Positions 37,516-46,233 of a stretch of DNA of 64,000 nucleotides are shown here, piece by piece. Under the pieces are notes generated by a model, which saw only the letters and a list, made by a program, of their open reading frames with translations, did no database searches and was not told where the DNA came from. A program made the position numbers and the translations under genes. Positions within the stretch are counted from its first letter, which is position 1. Each line of letters starts with the position of its first letter. The DNA comes from an uncultured Bacteroidia bacterium (GTDB lineage Bacteria > Bacteroidota > Bacteroidia > Bacteroidales > UBA932), in NCBI GenBank assembly GCA_902784965.1, contig CACZWU010000018.1:1-64000 (forward strand), in the 5' to 3' direction.

Positions 37516-37926
37516 AACGAATGGAAGGAATTGGCTTCCTCTCATATCGACATTACCGTGGAGCTGCAGACGCCGGAAGGACCGCTGCCGCTCCAAGCCA
37601 GCTATCATCCGCAGCCCACAGACGTGCCGGGCTGCTTCCAGGTGATCGCGCATACGAACGGGAAGAATGTCTATAATAATCTCTGGTTGAGTTTCTGTGT
37701 GTACGACGACACCCCCATTGACGGGGAGCTTCAGCTGGAACGGCTGAACTTCGGCGCCGTACTCTCCAGCAACAGCCAGGAATATACGCAGACCTTTACG
37801 GGAAAAATGACGCTGGCCAGCCGTACGAATTACGGGGTGGCGATCAACATGGACAACGTCCATTTCAAGATTGCCCATGGCGAATACGTCTTGAACGGAA
37901 TTCTCGTCGCGAAGGTTGCGCAATAG
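37450..37926 (+). CDS. Small lipoprotein, unknown function
   Basis: 158 residues with the signal MKTRCMYLALLLSMMLMAAGC, lipobox MAAGC. The mature part is beta-rich without a motif I recognise (VYDDTPIDGELQLERLNFG, and a C-terminal GILVAKV). Its leader and signal peptide closely resemble those of the lipoprotein at 38880-39467, yet the mature sequences differ. It lies 60 bp after glyS. Confidence 0.7.
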   Translation: MKTRCMYLALLLSMMLMAAGCNNEWKELASSHIDITVELQTPEGPLPLQASYHPQPTDVPGCFQVIAHTNGKNVYNNLWLSFCVYDDTPIDGELQLERLNFGAVLSSNSQEYTQTFTGKMTLASRTNYGVAINMDNVHFKIAHGEYVLNGILVAKVAQ

Positions 37927-37940
37927 CGTATACGGGATTC

Positions 37941-38456
37941 CTACTGCTGCAGACGACGGATGTAGGTGCTGAGGGTGATGACGCGGTCGTTTTTCGACGC
38001 GTAGTAGCCCGTCTTTTGCGATTGCTCCAGGCTTTCGACGATGGTCGTCAGTGCAGGGCAGTCGAGCACGTCGGCATATTTGCGGATGGTTTCCACATCG
38101 TAGTGGTTGACGGCGTCCCAAAGGCCGCGAAGCGCAGGCAGTTTCTCCATCTCGTCGCGGTTCCAGCGGTTGTGCTTCGTTAGGTAGTCGCGCCCTTCGG
38201 CCCGCTCTTTTTTCGTGCTTTCCGACACTTCAGGCACCGTGTCGAGAATCTGTTCGACGACCACCGTGTCGATGACAGGCAGAAATCCCATGGCGATGCT
38301 GTCGACCAAAGCGGCCGTTTCGGCGGCATGTCGCGTGCTGCGGTTGCGGTCGCCCACCCAAAGACCCAGAACGAAGCCGATGAGAATGGCGACGCCCACA
38401 CCCACTGCTCCGAGCAGGTGTTTGAAGACGCTAGGATTCTTGGGTCTCTCAACCAT
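37941..38456 (-). CDS. Small single-pass membrane protein next to tRNA-Pro
   Basis: Start at 38456 (MVERPKNPSVFKHLLGAVG); a longer frame from 38498 would translate tRNA sequence. One transmembrane helix (about residues 12-33, AVGVGVAILIGFVLGLWVG) is followed by a hydrophilic, mostly helical domain of 135 residues with no known motif. The start codon is 1 nt from the end of tRNA-Pro on the same strand, so the two share a transcript. Function unknown. Confidence 0.7.
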   Translation of the reverse strand: MVERPKNPSVFKHLLGAVGVGVAILIGFVLGLWVGDRNRSTRHAAETAALVDSIAMGFLPVIDTVVVEQILDTVPEVSESTKKERAEGRDYLTKHNRWNRDEMEKLPALRGLWDAVNHYDVETIRKYADVLDCPALTTIVESLEQSQKTGYYASKNDRVITLSTYIRRLQQ

Positions 38457-38457
38457 G

Positions 38458-38530
38458 TCGGGATGACACGACTCGAACGTGCGACTCCTTGGTCCCAAAC
38501 CAAGTGCGCTACCAACTGCGCCACATCCCG
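38458..38530 (-). tRNA. tRNA-Pro (anticodon TGG)
   Basis: 73 nt; the acceptor CGGGATG pairs with CATCCCG, the anticodon stem is CTTGG/CCAAG with loop TTTGGGA (anticodon TGG), and the T arm contains GTTCGAGTC. CCA is not encoded. A TACCTTTG -7-like element is at 38540-38547 on the minus strand. Confidence 0.95.
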
Positions 38531-38556
38531 ATGGGACCGCAAAGGTATAAAAAAAT

Positions 38557-38587
38557 TTTGCTTATTCCTGAAAACCCCCTATCTTTG
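38557..38587 (+). promoter_or_regulatory. Consensus promoter upstream of tRNA-Ser
   Basis: TTTG, 19 bp, TATCTTTG, an exact fit to the Bacteroidota promoter. It lies 130 bp ahead of tRNA-Ser. Confidence 0.75.
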
Positions 38588-38718
38588 CACTCCCTATCCG
38601 CGCCAGAGTCCCGGTCAATAAATCCCGCGGCATCAGCCGCTAGCGGAGACCGAGCGGGAGGGCCTTGTGAAATAGCCGGTCGGAGCGGCAGGGTTTGGGG
38701 CAGAGCCCCAGTAAATCA
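38588..38718 (+). ncRNA. Structured GC-rich leader before tRNA-Ser
   Basis: Between the promoter and tRNA-Ser there is no ORF, but there are two strong hairpins: GCGGC-ATCA-GCCGC (38627-38640) and TGGGGC-AGA-GCCCCA (38696-38710). It may be a long 5' leader that is trimmed off, or a small RNA co-transcribed with the tRNA. I do not recognise a known RNA family. Confidence 0.35.
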
Positions 38719-38805
38719 GGTGAGGTGGGTGAGTGGCTTAAACCACCAGTTTGCTAAACTGACGTACGGGCAACCGTACCGGGGGTTCGAATCCCCCCCT
38801 CACCG
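38719..38805 (+). tRNA. tRNA-Ser (anticodon GCT)
   Basis: 87 nt with the acceptor GGTGAGG/CCTCACC, anticodon loop TTGCTAA (GCT), a long variable arm (GTACGGGCAACCGTAC) and the T arm GGGGGTTCGAATCCCCC. Confidence 0.97.
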
Positions 38806-38815
38806 CAAACCAGTA

Positions 38816-38855
38816 AAAATAGCGTGACGAGCTTGCTCGATCACGCTATTTTTTT
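38816..38855 (+). terminator. Intrinsic terminator after tRNA-Ser
   Basis: AATAGCGTGA and TCACGCTATT form a 10-bp stem with CGAGCTTGCTCGA between, followed by a run of T. Confidence 0.9.
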
Positions 38856-38879
38856 CGTTGCTACTTTGCTACTTGCTGC

Positions 38880-39467
38880 CTAGTGCCACTGATAGAGGGA
38901 TCCCGCCAGGGGGTCGATGGCGGCAGCGGTTTTATTTCCGCCGGAGGCCTTCCACCAGGATTTGTAGAGCGCGTACACTTCTTTCTGTGCTTCGATGCTT
39001 TTGGGGTTCGAGGCCAGGAAGATCATACTCTCGCTATCATTCCATGCCATAATGACTGGATTCAGCGACGGCCAGCCACCGTAGCCCTTGGCCGTGGCGT
39101 TCAGCGTATGCTGCCGGGCGGCCTCCACCATCCAAAGCGCAAATGTCCCTTCCAGGCATTGGCTCAGCATCATTGACGACAAGGGATTGGCCGGCAGCGT
39201 CCGGGCCGGCAGCTGGCTGAGGTCGTCACCGATCAGGTCCGTCGATTTGGCGTATTCCAGCAGCGCAGGAATGTGGATCCACTGCACGTCGGGGCAGCGG
39301 AAGGATTCGAGCGTCCCGTCGCGCAGTCCCTGCATCAGACTGTCTACGTAGCGGGCGGCTTCGGCCTTTACCTGCGGGTCCTCATCGAGGTTGTCCATGG
39401 GGTTGCAGGCCGGTGCGAGCATCAGCAGCGACACCAGCAGGGCCATATACATGAGATGGGTTTTCAT
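38880..39467 (-). CDS. Lipoprotein of unknown function
   Basis: 195 residues with the signal MKTHLMYMALLVSLLMLAPAC (lipobox APAC). The mature part is helical, with EAARYVDSLMQGLRDG and PALLEYAKSTDLIGDDL, reminiscent of short Bacteroidota lipoproteins of unknown function; I am not sure of the family. It is 62 bp after the FkbM-like gene, in the same direction. The leader and signal sequence resemble those of the gene at 37450. Confidence 0.65.
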   Translation of the reverse strand: MKTHLMYMALLVSLLMLAPACNPMDNLDEDPQVKAEAARYVDSLMQGLRDGTLESFRCPDVQWIHIPALLEYAKSTDLIGDDLSQLPARTLPANPLSSMMLSQCLEGTFALWMVEAARQHTLNATAKGYGGWPSLNPVIMAWNDSESMIFLASNPKSIEAQKEVYALYKSWWKASGGNKTAAAIDPLAGSLYQWH

Positions 39468-39528
39468 ACGCGGTTTTATCTTCTGCTCACTAAATACCCG
39501 CTGTCACGGAATCTTGCGTACAGCCCCG
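39402..39528 (-). repeat. Leader plus signal-peptide segment shared with 37391-37515 (copy 2)
   Basis: On the minus strand it begins right after the stop of the FkbM-like gene with TACGCAAGATTCCGTGACAG and continues through the start codon to the lipobox. It is inverted relative to copy 1. Confidence 0.6.
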
Positions 39529-40680
39529 TCAAAAATTAGCTGCGCGGAGCAGGCCGTGGCGGAAGGTGCGGAGGCCGTGGCCGTCGTTCATGTCGGTGTA
39601 CATGTATCCGGGCTGGGTTTCCGTGTGATAGCCGATCTCTTCGAAGAAGCGGAGCAGATCTGCATAATCGGTCGTGCGGTGATAGGCCGACACCGCCAGG
39701 ATGATGGGATTCTTCGCCGACCGCAGGTATTCCCGCGCCTCCCGCAACACTTCCACCGTCTCCTTTTCCAGGTCCATCATAACAAACACCCGCTGCTGCC
39801 CGCATTTTTCCAGCAACTCGGCCAAGCCGAACACGATTCTCTTCTTTTTCTGTTTTTTATCTATCTTCTTGCTGGAAAGAGACCCCTTGAGCAACTCTAC
39901 TTTCTCGCCATAGGGCGCGAAAGTCATCTTGAGTGGCCTCCACCAGCGCTGGGCACGTTCCACCAGATAGACCTTGCTGACGCGGTCGATCACGTCGAGC
40001 GCCAGCAATCCTCTCGCACACCCGAGCGCCACGTCGACCTCCTTGTCCTCGTCTTCCGGGCTACCCACCAAGCCGTCGACAGGGCCGCATTCCGGACCTT
40101 CTTCCAGCTCGCGGCCGAACTTGTCGCGTACTTTATTGCGTACTTTCTCCACGACATTGTCGGCCATCGTACCCAACACTCCATCCAGCACCTCGTCGGT
40201 GGAATCGTCGATCCGGTCGAGGATCGTCCATCCTCCCGCATCGATCAGGATGTCTCCTTCTTCGATGTGGTAGCGCTCCGACTGGCAGGCGTGCGGACTG
40301 CGCTGGCGATAGCCGTTTCCCAGGAGGTCATCGTAGGCCAGGGAATAGCGGTAAAGGGCGCGGACCAGACTGGGAACTTCGCGTCGGGGGAAAAACAAGG
40401 GGCGTCCGTTGTACAGGACGTGGCACATCTTCCTGCGCCTGTCGACAAGGACTTCCACAGCGGGGATTTCCCGCGTGAGCTCGTAGGGGAACAGGGCGGC
40501 GCAGAACGGCCGTTTCTTCAGGTATTCGCAGGCCAGCCGGATGTCCTCGTCGTCGCTGTTCTCGTAGCGCAGCAGCGTCAGTTCATGGTTCAGAGACTTC
40601 ACACTGTCCTGCAAAGCCTCTACGTTTTTGTCGGAGACCTTCGACGTGAACGTATCGAAAACAGTACCTATAACTCCCAT
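39529..40680 (-). CDS. FkbM-family-like methyltransferase with insertion
   Basis: The order of motifs fits FkbM-type SAM-dependent methyltransferases: ERYHIEEGDILIDAGG (motif I, about residue 135), later VSKVYLVERAQRWWRPLKMTF, and a C-terminal FVMMDLEKETVEVLREA followed by NPIILAVSAYHRTTDY and the Gly/Tyr-rich end. Between motif I and the next strand (ALDVIDRVSKVY) there is an insertion of about 70 charged residues (EEGPECGPVDGLVGSPEDED), which is unusual. The substrate is unknown; these enzymes often modify sugars or lipids. It lies 11 bp after the C69 dipeptidase gene. Confidence 0.6.
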   Translation of the reverse strand: MGVIGTVFDTFTSKVSDKNVEALQDSVKSLNHELTLLRYENSDDEDIRLACEYLKKRPFCAALFPYELTREIPAVEVLVDRRRKMCHVLYNGRPLFFPRREVPSLVRALYRYSLAYDDLLGNGYRQRSPHACQSERYHIEEGDILIDAGGWTILDRIDDSTDEVLDGVLGTMADNVVEKVRNKVRDKFGRELEEGPECGPVDGLVGSPEDEDKEVDVALGCARGLLALDVIDRVSKVYLVERAQRWWRPLKMTFAPYGEKVELLKGSLSSKKIDKKQKKKRIVFGLAELLEKCGQQRVFVMMDLEKETVEVLREAREYLRSAKNPIILAVSAYHRTTDYADLLRFFEEIGYHTETQPGYMYTDMNDGHGLRTFRHGLLRAANF

Positions 40681-40691
40681 ACCGGCCAGGA

Positions 40692-41922
40692 TTAATAGAA
40701 CTTCCGGATGAAGGCGTTATAGTCGGGATTGGGATCCTTTTCGAGCTTGCGGCGCTCCTTGAGGACGTCGCGCTGCAATTCCTTGTTGTCGACGTCGACC
40801 GACCAGCCGTCCACGTGTTTCCAGTAGAAGTGGTCGGGATAGTTCTTGCGTTTGTCCTTGGCGTTCGACATGTGCTTGAGCTCCGCTTCGAAGGGAGACG
40901 CGTAGCGGCCCAAGCCGGCCGGCGCCTCAGTGATGCCGGCATACCAGGGAATATAGACTTCGCAGCAGGGGTGTCCCATGGCGTTCCACATCACGCAGCC
41001 CTTGTCGAAGTCCATCCAGCCGCGCAGCTGGAAGATGGTCGAAAGGATGGTGTGGTCGTTGCAGATGCTGTTTTCGAGATGGCCGTCGGGCGTGGGTTCT
41101 TCGTGGAGGGAAAGGACGTTCATCATGTCGCGTAGCGACACTTTCTTCATGGGAACGGCCGAGAACTGGCCGGGCCTTTCAGCGCCGAAGAAATAGTCCC
41201 AGGCCTCTTTGTGGCGGGTGAGGTTGTTGACCGAGGTCATCGATTTCTCGGAGGCGTAGGCCTTGGCGAAATGGAAGGCGCCGTCGCGGGCCGGGTCGTA
41301 CCAGCCGCGCTCGGTGGCATTCTTCGCAGCCGGCGAAGTTCGCTTCGTCGGTCAGGTCGACTTCGCCGATCACGTAGTAGTTGGGGATGGTCATCACCTG
41401 GTCGTCGGGGACGCGCTGGGCCACCCAGTGCTTACCCTTGACCACCGAGACCACCCAGCCCTCGATCGGGTCGGCCACGATGTAGGAGCGGCCGCTGCCC
41501 TTGTAGCCGAAGGTCTCGACCATCGAGCCGATGATCTCGACCGCTTCGCGGGCCGAATGGGCGTATTTGGCCACAGAGCCGCGCACCTCATAGAGTACGC
41601 CGCCGTTGGTCAGATCCCCCTTGTCTTCGCGCGAAGGGCATCCGTTCGAAGCGATGGACACGCCGAACTGGTTCATGTAGACGTCGGCGACTTCCATACC
41701 GGGGAACTCGCACCAGATGTAGCGCAGGTTCTTCGCGGAGGCCGGCACGACGTAGATGTTGAGCATCTGTTCGCCGCTGTCGTCTTCGTTGTGGGCCATC
41801 AGCACGGAGCCGTCGACCGTGGCGGCCTTGCCGGCGATGATGGAGAAACAGTTGTCGTCTTGCGCCAGGGCGATGCCGAGGCAGCAGAGCAGGAACGCGA
41901 GGGAAGTGAGAATCTTTTTCAT
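40692..41922 (-). pseudogene. Secreted C69 dipeptidase with a frameshift
   Basis: The start has a signal peptide MKKILTSLAFLLCCLGIALAQ, then DDNCFSIIAGKAATVDGS, where Cys is the nucleophile of C69 (linear-amide/dipeptidase) enzymes. The first frame is normal through DLTDEANFAGCEE (about residue 200) and then turns to Arg/Pro nonsense. A second frame continues the family sequence (NATERGWYDPARDGAFHFAKAY, then MTSVNNLTRHKEAWDYFF) to KFY at 40692. A single missing base near 41330 explains both. The enzyme would cut dipeptides in the periplasm. Either the gene is truncated or the base is a sequencing error; I cannot tell. Confidence 0.7.
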
Positions 41923-41926
41923 ACCT

Positions 41927-41964
41927 CAAAGATAATAAAAAATCAATCACTTTTGCTATCTTTG
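41927..41964. promoter_or_regulatory. Divergent -7 elements for the C69 gene and ychF
   Basis: TATCTTTG on the minus strand (41927-41934) and TATCTTTG on the plus strand (41957-41964) both match TAnnTTTG. Neither has a good -33. The minus-strand leader to the ATG at 41922 would be only about 5 nt. Confidence 0.5.
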
Positions 41965-41988
41965 CGGGTTATAAATCAAAAGTGAGAA

Positions 41989-43092
41989 ATGGCACTCAAA
42001 TGCGGAATCGTAGGATTGCCCAACGTGGGTAAATCGACTCTCTTCAACTGCATCAGCTCGTCGAAGGCGCAGGCGGCGAATTTCCCGTTCTGCACCATCG
42101 AGCCGAACGTCGGCTCGACCACCGTGCCGGACAGCCGTCTGGGAGTGCTCACCGATATCTGCCATCCGAAACGCACCATCCCGGCCACCGTGGAAATCGT
42201 GGACATCGCGGGCCTGGTGAAGGGCGCCAGCCGCGGCGAGGGCCTGGGCAACCAGTTCCTGGCCAACATCCGCGAGACCGACGCCATCCTCCACGTGCTC
42301 CGCTGCTTCGACGACCCGAACGTAACCCATGTTGACGGTAGCGTCGACCCGGTGCGCGACAAGGAGATCATCGACATCGAGCTGCAGATCAAGGACCTCG
42401 AGACGGTCAACAACCGCCTCTCGAAGTTGCAGAAGCAGGCGCAGACGGGCGGCGACAAGCAGGCAAAGAAGGCCGTGGACGTGCTGCTCCGCTACAAGGA
42501 GGTGCTCGAACAGGGCCGCAACGCCCGCGAAGTGGAGCTCGACAACGCGGAGGACCTGCGGCTGGCCAAGGAGTTCTGCCTGCTCACCAACAAGCCGGTG
42601 ATGTACGTGTGCAACGTCGATGAGGCTGCTGCGGCTACGGGCAATGCCTATGTGGAGGCGGTGCGCAAGGCCGTGGAGGGCGAAAACGCGCAGATCCTGG
42701 TGATCTCGGCCAAGATCGAATCGGAGATTGCGGAGCTCGAGGATCCGGACGAACGCGCGATGTTCCTGGAGGAGATCGGGCTGTCGGAATCGGGCGTGGT
42801 GCGGCTCATCCAGAGTGCCTATGCGCTGCTCAACCTGCAGACCTTCTTCACCGCCGGAGCCGACGAATGCCGGGCCTGGACCATCCGCCGAGGCGACAAG
42901 GCGCCGCAGGCGGCGGGCGTGATCCACACCGATTTCGAGAAGGGCTTCATCCGCGCCGAGGTCATCAAGTACGACGACTTCGTGGCGCTGCGCAGCGAAG
43001 CGGCCTGCCGGGCCGCGGGCAAGCTGGCGAGCGAGGGAAAAGAGTATGTGGTGCAGGATGGCGACATCATGCACTTCCTGTTCAATGTATAG
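41989..43092 (+). CDS. ychF: Ribosome-binding ATPase YchF
   Basis: YchF (OLA1-like) is a universal ATPase of the Obg family that binds ribosomes and responds to oxidative stress. The 367 residues have the P-loop GLPNVGKSTLFNCISS (about residue 7), VEIVDIAGLVKGASRGEGLGNQF, and the NKPVMYVCNVDE context in place of a canonical GTP-specificity motif. The C-terminal TGS domain is seen in GAGADECRAWTIRRGDKAPQAAGVIH (segment ACRAWTIR) and HTDFEKGFIRAEV. Length is standard. Confidence 0.97.
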   Translation: MALKCGIVGLPNVGKSTLFNCISSSKAQAANFPFCTIEPNVGSTTVPDSRLGVLTDICHPKRTIPATVEIVDIAGLVKGASRGEGLGNQFLANIRETDAILHVLRCFDDPNVTHVDGSVDPVRDKEIIDIELQIKDLETVNNRLSKLQKQAQTGGDKQAKKAVDVLLRYKEVLEQGRNAREVELDNAEDLRLAKEFCLLTNKPVMYVCNVDEAAAATGNAYVEAVRKAVEGENAQILVISAKIESEIAELEDPDERAMFLEEIGLSESGVVRLIQSAYALLNLQTFFTAGADECRAWTIRRGDKAPQAAGVIHTDFEKGFIRAEVIKYDDFVALRSEAACRAAGKLASEGKEYVVQDGDIMHFLFNV

Positions 43093-43109
43093 TATTTAAA
43101 TTATTGATA

Positions 43110-44414
43110 ATGAAGAAGATTTTTTATGTTGTGGCATTGATGTCGGTCGTGCTGGCCGGCTGCTCGAAGGACACTTCGAAGACCTATGCCAAACCCGATT
43201 GGTTCACCAATTCCAATTATTTCGAGGAGAAGAACGGGATGTACGAGGAACTGCCCGTCTATCCCACCAACATCGTGCTGGTCGGCGACGACTATATCGA
43301 CCGGGGTCTCTGGAGCGAATTCTTCGGCGACACCACCCTCAAGAACCGCGGCATCACCTACGACGGCGCGGAGCACGTGCGCTACCGGATCGGCAAGATC
43401 GCGGCCGGCAAGCCCGCCAAGATTTTCGTTTCCGCCGGCTACAACGACGTGATGCACGGCACGCCGGTCGACCAGATCGTGGGATATGTCGAAGACATCT
43501 TCAAGCAGATCCACAAGATTTCCCCGGAGACGAAATGCTACTATATGAACATCGTCAAATCGTTGCTTGAAAGCGAGAAACTGGACGCTTCGACCCAGGT
43601 GAACGAATCGCTCGCCGCCCTGGCCGAGAAAGACGGCTTCGAATACATCGACATCGACGCCGCCCTGAAGGAGGGCGTGGCCAGTGGCAAGTTCTCGTGG
43701 GACGGCGGCTACCTGCTCAACGGCGCCGGCTACGAAGCCCTGGCACAGGCCATCGAGAACCAGGTCGGCAAGCCGCACCTGAACAAGGCCAACGACCACC
43801 CGTATCCCCTGGAAGTGTCGAACTACTACAAGCACCGCGTGTCGATCTTCCAGTCGCTGCCCGAGACCGAGGGCAAGATCGTGATGCTGGGCAACAGTCT
43901 CAACAACAACGCCCCGTGGGAGGAACTCTTCCCGATGGGATACATCATCAACCGCGGCATCAGCGGTGACGTGGTGGCGGGCGTGTGCCAGCGCCTCGAC
44001 GAGGTGATCGCCGACAAGCCGGCCAAGATTTTCCTGATCACCGCCACCAACGATTTCATCAACGACAAGGACGTCCCCGCCGTCAAAGTGTGGGAGACCT
44101 ACGAAAAGATCATCAAGACCATCCGCGACGAGCTGCCCGACACCAAGCTGTACGTCCAGAGCACCCTGCCGCTCAACCCGAAATCCAAGTTCTACGAGGG
44201 TTTCAACGAGCGCGCCATGGAGCTCAACAAACTGCTCGATGCCGGCAAGGAGCGCTACAAATATTTCTATCTCGACATCGCCTCGCTGCTGAGCGACGAG
44301 AACGGCGACCTGGCCGAGATCAACACCACCGACGGTATTCACCTTTCGCCTACCGGCTATTTCAAATGGGCCGCCGAACTGGCAAAAGGCACGCGTATGA
44401 ATCCTTTATTCTAA
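43110..44414 (+). CDS. Lipoprotein with tandem SGNH hydrolase domains
   Basis: I use the ATG at 43110, giving [18 protein letters not shown] with lipobox VLAGC. Two SGNH (GDSL) domains follow, at about residues 50-215 and 250-434. Domain 1 has GDDY (58-62) where Ser is expected and no D-x-x-H (WDGGYLL at its end), though it keeps SAGYNDV; it looks catalytically dead. Domain 2 keeps GNS (261-263), NRGISGD, ATND and [10 protein letters not shown] (Asp408, His411), so it should be active. Likely an esterase/acetylhydrolase acting on envelope or glycan acyl groups. It follows ychF by 17 bp and precedes aspS by 7 bp. Confidence 0.85.
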   Translation: MKKIFYVVALMSVVLAGCSKDTSKTYAKPDWFTNSNYFEEKNGMYEELPVYPTNIVLVGDDYIDRGLWSEFFGDTTLKNRGITYDGAEHVRYRIGKIAAGKPAKIFVSAGYNDVMHGTPVDQIVGYVEDIFKQIHKISPETKCYYMNIVKSLLESEKLDASTQVNESLAALAEKDGFEYIDIDAALKEGVASGKFSWDGGYLLNGAGYEALAQAIENQVGKPHLNKANDHPYPLEVSNYYKHRVSIFQSLPETEGKIVMLGNSLNNNAPWEELFPMGYIINRGISGDVVAGVCQRLDEVIADKPAKIFLITATNDFINDKDVPAVKVWETYEKIIKTIRDELPDTKLYVQSTLPLNPKSKFYEGFNERAMELNKLLDAGKERYKYFYLDIASLLSDENGDLAEINTTDGIHLSPTGYFKWAAELAKGTRMNPLF

Positions 44415-44421
44415 AAGAACC

Positions 44422-46191
44422 ATGTATCGTACACACACTTGTGGAGAACTGAGACTCAGCGACGTGGGCCGGACCGTGACCCTCGCGGGCTGGGTGCAGA
44501 AAAGCCGCCGCATGGGCGGCATGAGTTTCGTGGACATCCGCGACCGCTACGGCATCACGCAGCTGCGCGTCGATGAAACCACCGATCCGGAAGTCAGCGC
44601 CACGGTGGCGCGCCTGGGCCGTGAGTTCGTGATCCAGGCCACCGGCGTCGTCGAAGAGCGCCAGAGCAAGAACGAGAAGATTCCGACCGGCGAGATCGAG
44701 ATCAAGCTTACCGGCATCAACGTGCTGAACGCCTCGCTGACGCCGCCCTTCACCATCGAGGACGAATCGGACGGCGGTGAAGACATCCGTGCCAAATACC
44801 GTTACCTCGACCTGCGCCGCGGTCCGCTGAAACGAGCGCTGATGCTCCGTCACCGGATGGCGCACGAGGTACGCAACTATCTCGACAGCAAGGGATTCCT
44901 TGAGATCGAAACCCCGTTCCTCATCAAATCGACGCCCGAGGGGGCCCGCGACTTCGTGGTGCCCAGCCGCATGAATCCGGGCGAGTTCTACGCACTCCCG
45001 CAGAGTCCGCAGACCTTCAAGCAGCTGCTCATGGTGGCCGGCTACGACCGCTACTTCCAGATCGTGCGCTGCTTCCGCGACGAAGACCTGCGCGCCGACC
45101 GCCAGCCCGAGTTCACGCAGATCGACTGCGAGATGAGCTTCGTGGAGCAGGAAGACGTGCTCGACCTCTTCGAGGGCATGATGCGCCACCTCTTCAAGGA
45201 AGTCATCGGGGTGGAGATTGCGCCGAAGATCCCGCGCATGAGCTGGTACGATGCCATGGACAACTACGGCAGCGACAAGCCTGACATCCGCTTCGGGATG
45301 AAGATCCACGAGATCACCCCGCTGGTGCAGGGCAAGGGTTTCAGCGTGTTCGACAGCGTCGAATACGTGGGCGCCATCGCCGTGCCCGGTGCCGCCGGCT
45401 ATACCCGCAAGCAGACCGACGAACTCACCGAATGGGTGAAACGGCCGCAGGTGGGCGCCAAGGGCCTGGTGACGATCCGCGTGAACGAAGACGGTTCCAT
45501 CAAGTCGTCGGTCGACAAGTTCTATACGCCGGAGCAGCTCGCGGAGATCGCCGCGGCCGTCGAGGCGAAGAAGGGCGACCTGGTGCTGGTGCTTTGCGGC
45601 GCCAAGCGCAAGGCCCAGACTATGCTGGGCGTGCTCCGCATCGAGATGGGCAACCGCCTCGGCCTGCGCAACCCGCGCGAGTACGCGCCGCTGTGGGTGG
45701 TCGATTTCCCGCTGCTCGAGTGGGACGACGAGACGCAGCGTTTCTACGCCATGCACCATCCGTTCACGGCCCCCAAGCCCGAGCATATGGAGTGGTTCTA
45801 CAGCAACAAGAAAGAAGACCTGGAGCGCGTCTGCGCCAATGCCTACGACTTCGTGCTCAACGGCGTGGAGCTGGGCGGCGGCTCGATCCGTATCCACGAT
45901 GCCGAGGTGCAGCAGCGGATGTTCGAGGTGCTGGGCATCTCGAAGGAAGACGCCGATTACAAGTTCGGCTTCATCATCAATGCCTTCAAGTTCGGCGCCC
46001 CGCCGCACGGTGGCCTGGCCTTCGGCTTCGACCGCGTGTGCGCCCTCTTCGGCGGCCAGGAGACCATCCGCGACTACATCGCCTTCCCGAAGAACAATAT
46101 GGGCCGCGACGTGATGCTCGACGCGCCTTCGCGCATCGACGACGTGCAGATGGACGAGCTGTTTTTGCGCAGCGTAGCGCCTGAAAAATAG
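44422..46191 (+). CDS. aspS: Aspartyl-tRNA synthetase
   Basis: Bacterial-type AspRS, 589 residues, charges tRNA-Asp. The N-terminal OB fold is [22 protein letters not shown] in two blocks (SRRMGGMSF and [10 protein letters not shown]). Class II motif 2 is [19 protein letters not shown], seen as [18 protein letters not shown], and motif 3 is GLAFGFDRV. The GAD insertion region contains [13 protein letters not shown]. The short gap from the SGNH lipoprotein gene suggests co-transcription. A 30-bp palindrome lies just after the stop. Confidence 0.97.
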   Translation: MYRTHTCGELRLSDVGRTVTLAGWVQKSRRMGGMSFVDIRDRYGITQLRVDETTDPEVSATVARLGREFVIQATGVVEERQSKNEKIPTGEIEIKLTGINVLNASLTPPFTIEDESDGGEDIRAKYRYLDLRRGPLKRALMLRHRMAHEVRNYLDSKGFLEIETPFLIKSTPEGARDFVVPSRMNPGEFYALPQSPQTFKQLLMVAGYDRYFQIVRCFRDEDLRADRQPEFTQIDCEMSFVEQEDVLDLFEGMMRHLFKEVIGVEIAPKIPRMSWYDAMDNYGSDKPDIRFGMKIHEITPLVQGKGFSVFDSVEYVGAIAVPGAAGYTRKQTDELTEWVKRPQVGAKGLVTIRVNEDGSIKSSVDKFYTPEQLAEIAAAVEAKKGDLVLVLCGAKRKAQTMLGVLRIEMGNRLGLRNPREYAPLWVVDFPLLEWDDETQRFYAMHHPFTAPKPEHMEWFYSNKKEDLERVCANAYDFVLNGVELGGGSIRIHDAEVQQRMFEVLGISKEDADYKFGFIINAFKFGAPPHGGLAFGFDRVCALFGGQETIRDYIAFPKNNMGRDVMLDAPSRIDDVQMDELFLRSVAPEK

Positions 46192-46203
46192 CGACTTACT
46201 TTC

Positions 46204-46233
46204 GTCTTTCTGTTCCGTCGGGGACAGAAAGAC
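46204..46233. repeat. 30-bp palindrome B between aspS and the glycerate kinase fusion gene
   Basis: GTCTTTCTGT, then TCCGTCGGGG, then ACAGAAAGAC. It sits between two convergent genes, ending one base before the stop codon of the minus-strand gene, and could work as a bidirectional terminator. Identical to the copy at 58953. Confidence 0.85.

Noticed and set aside
37941..38498. Start of the small membrane protein at 38498
   Set aside because: This would translate part of tRNA-Pro; the ATG at 38456 is just outside the tRNA.
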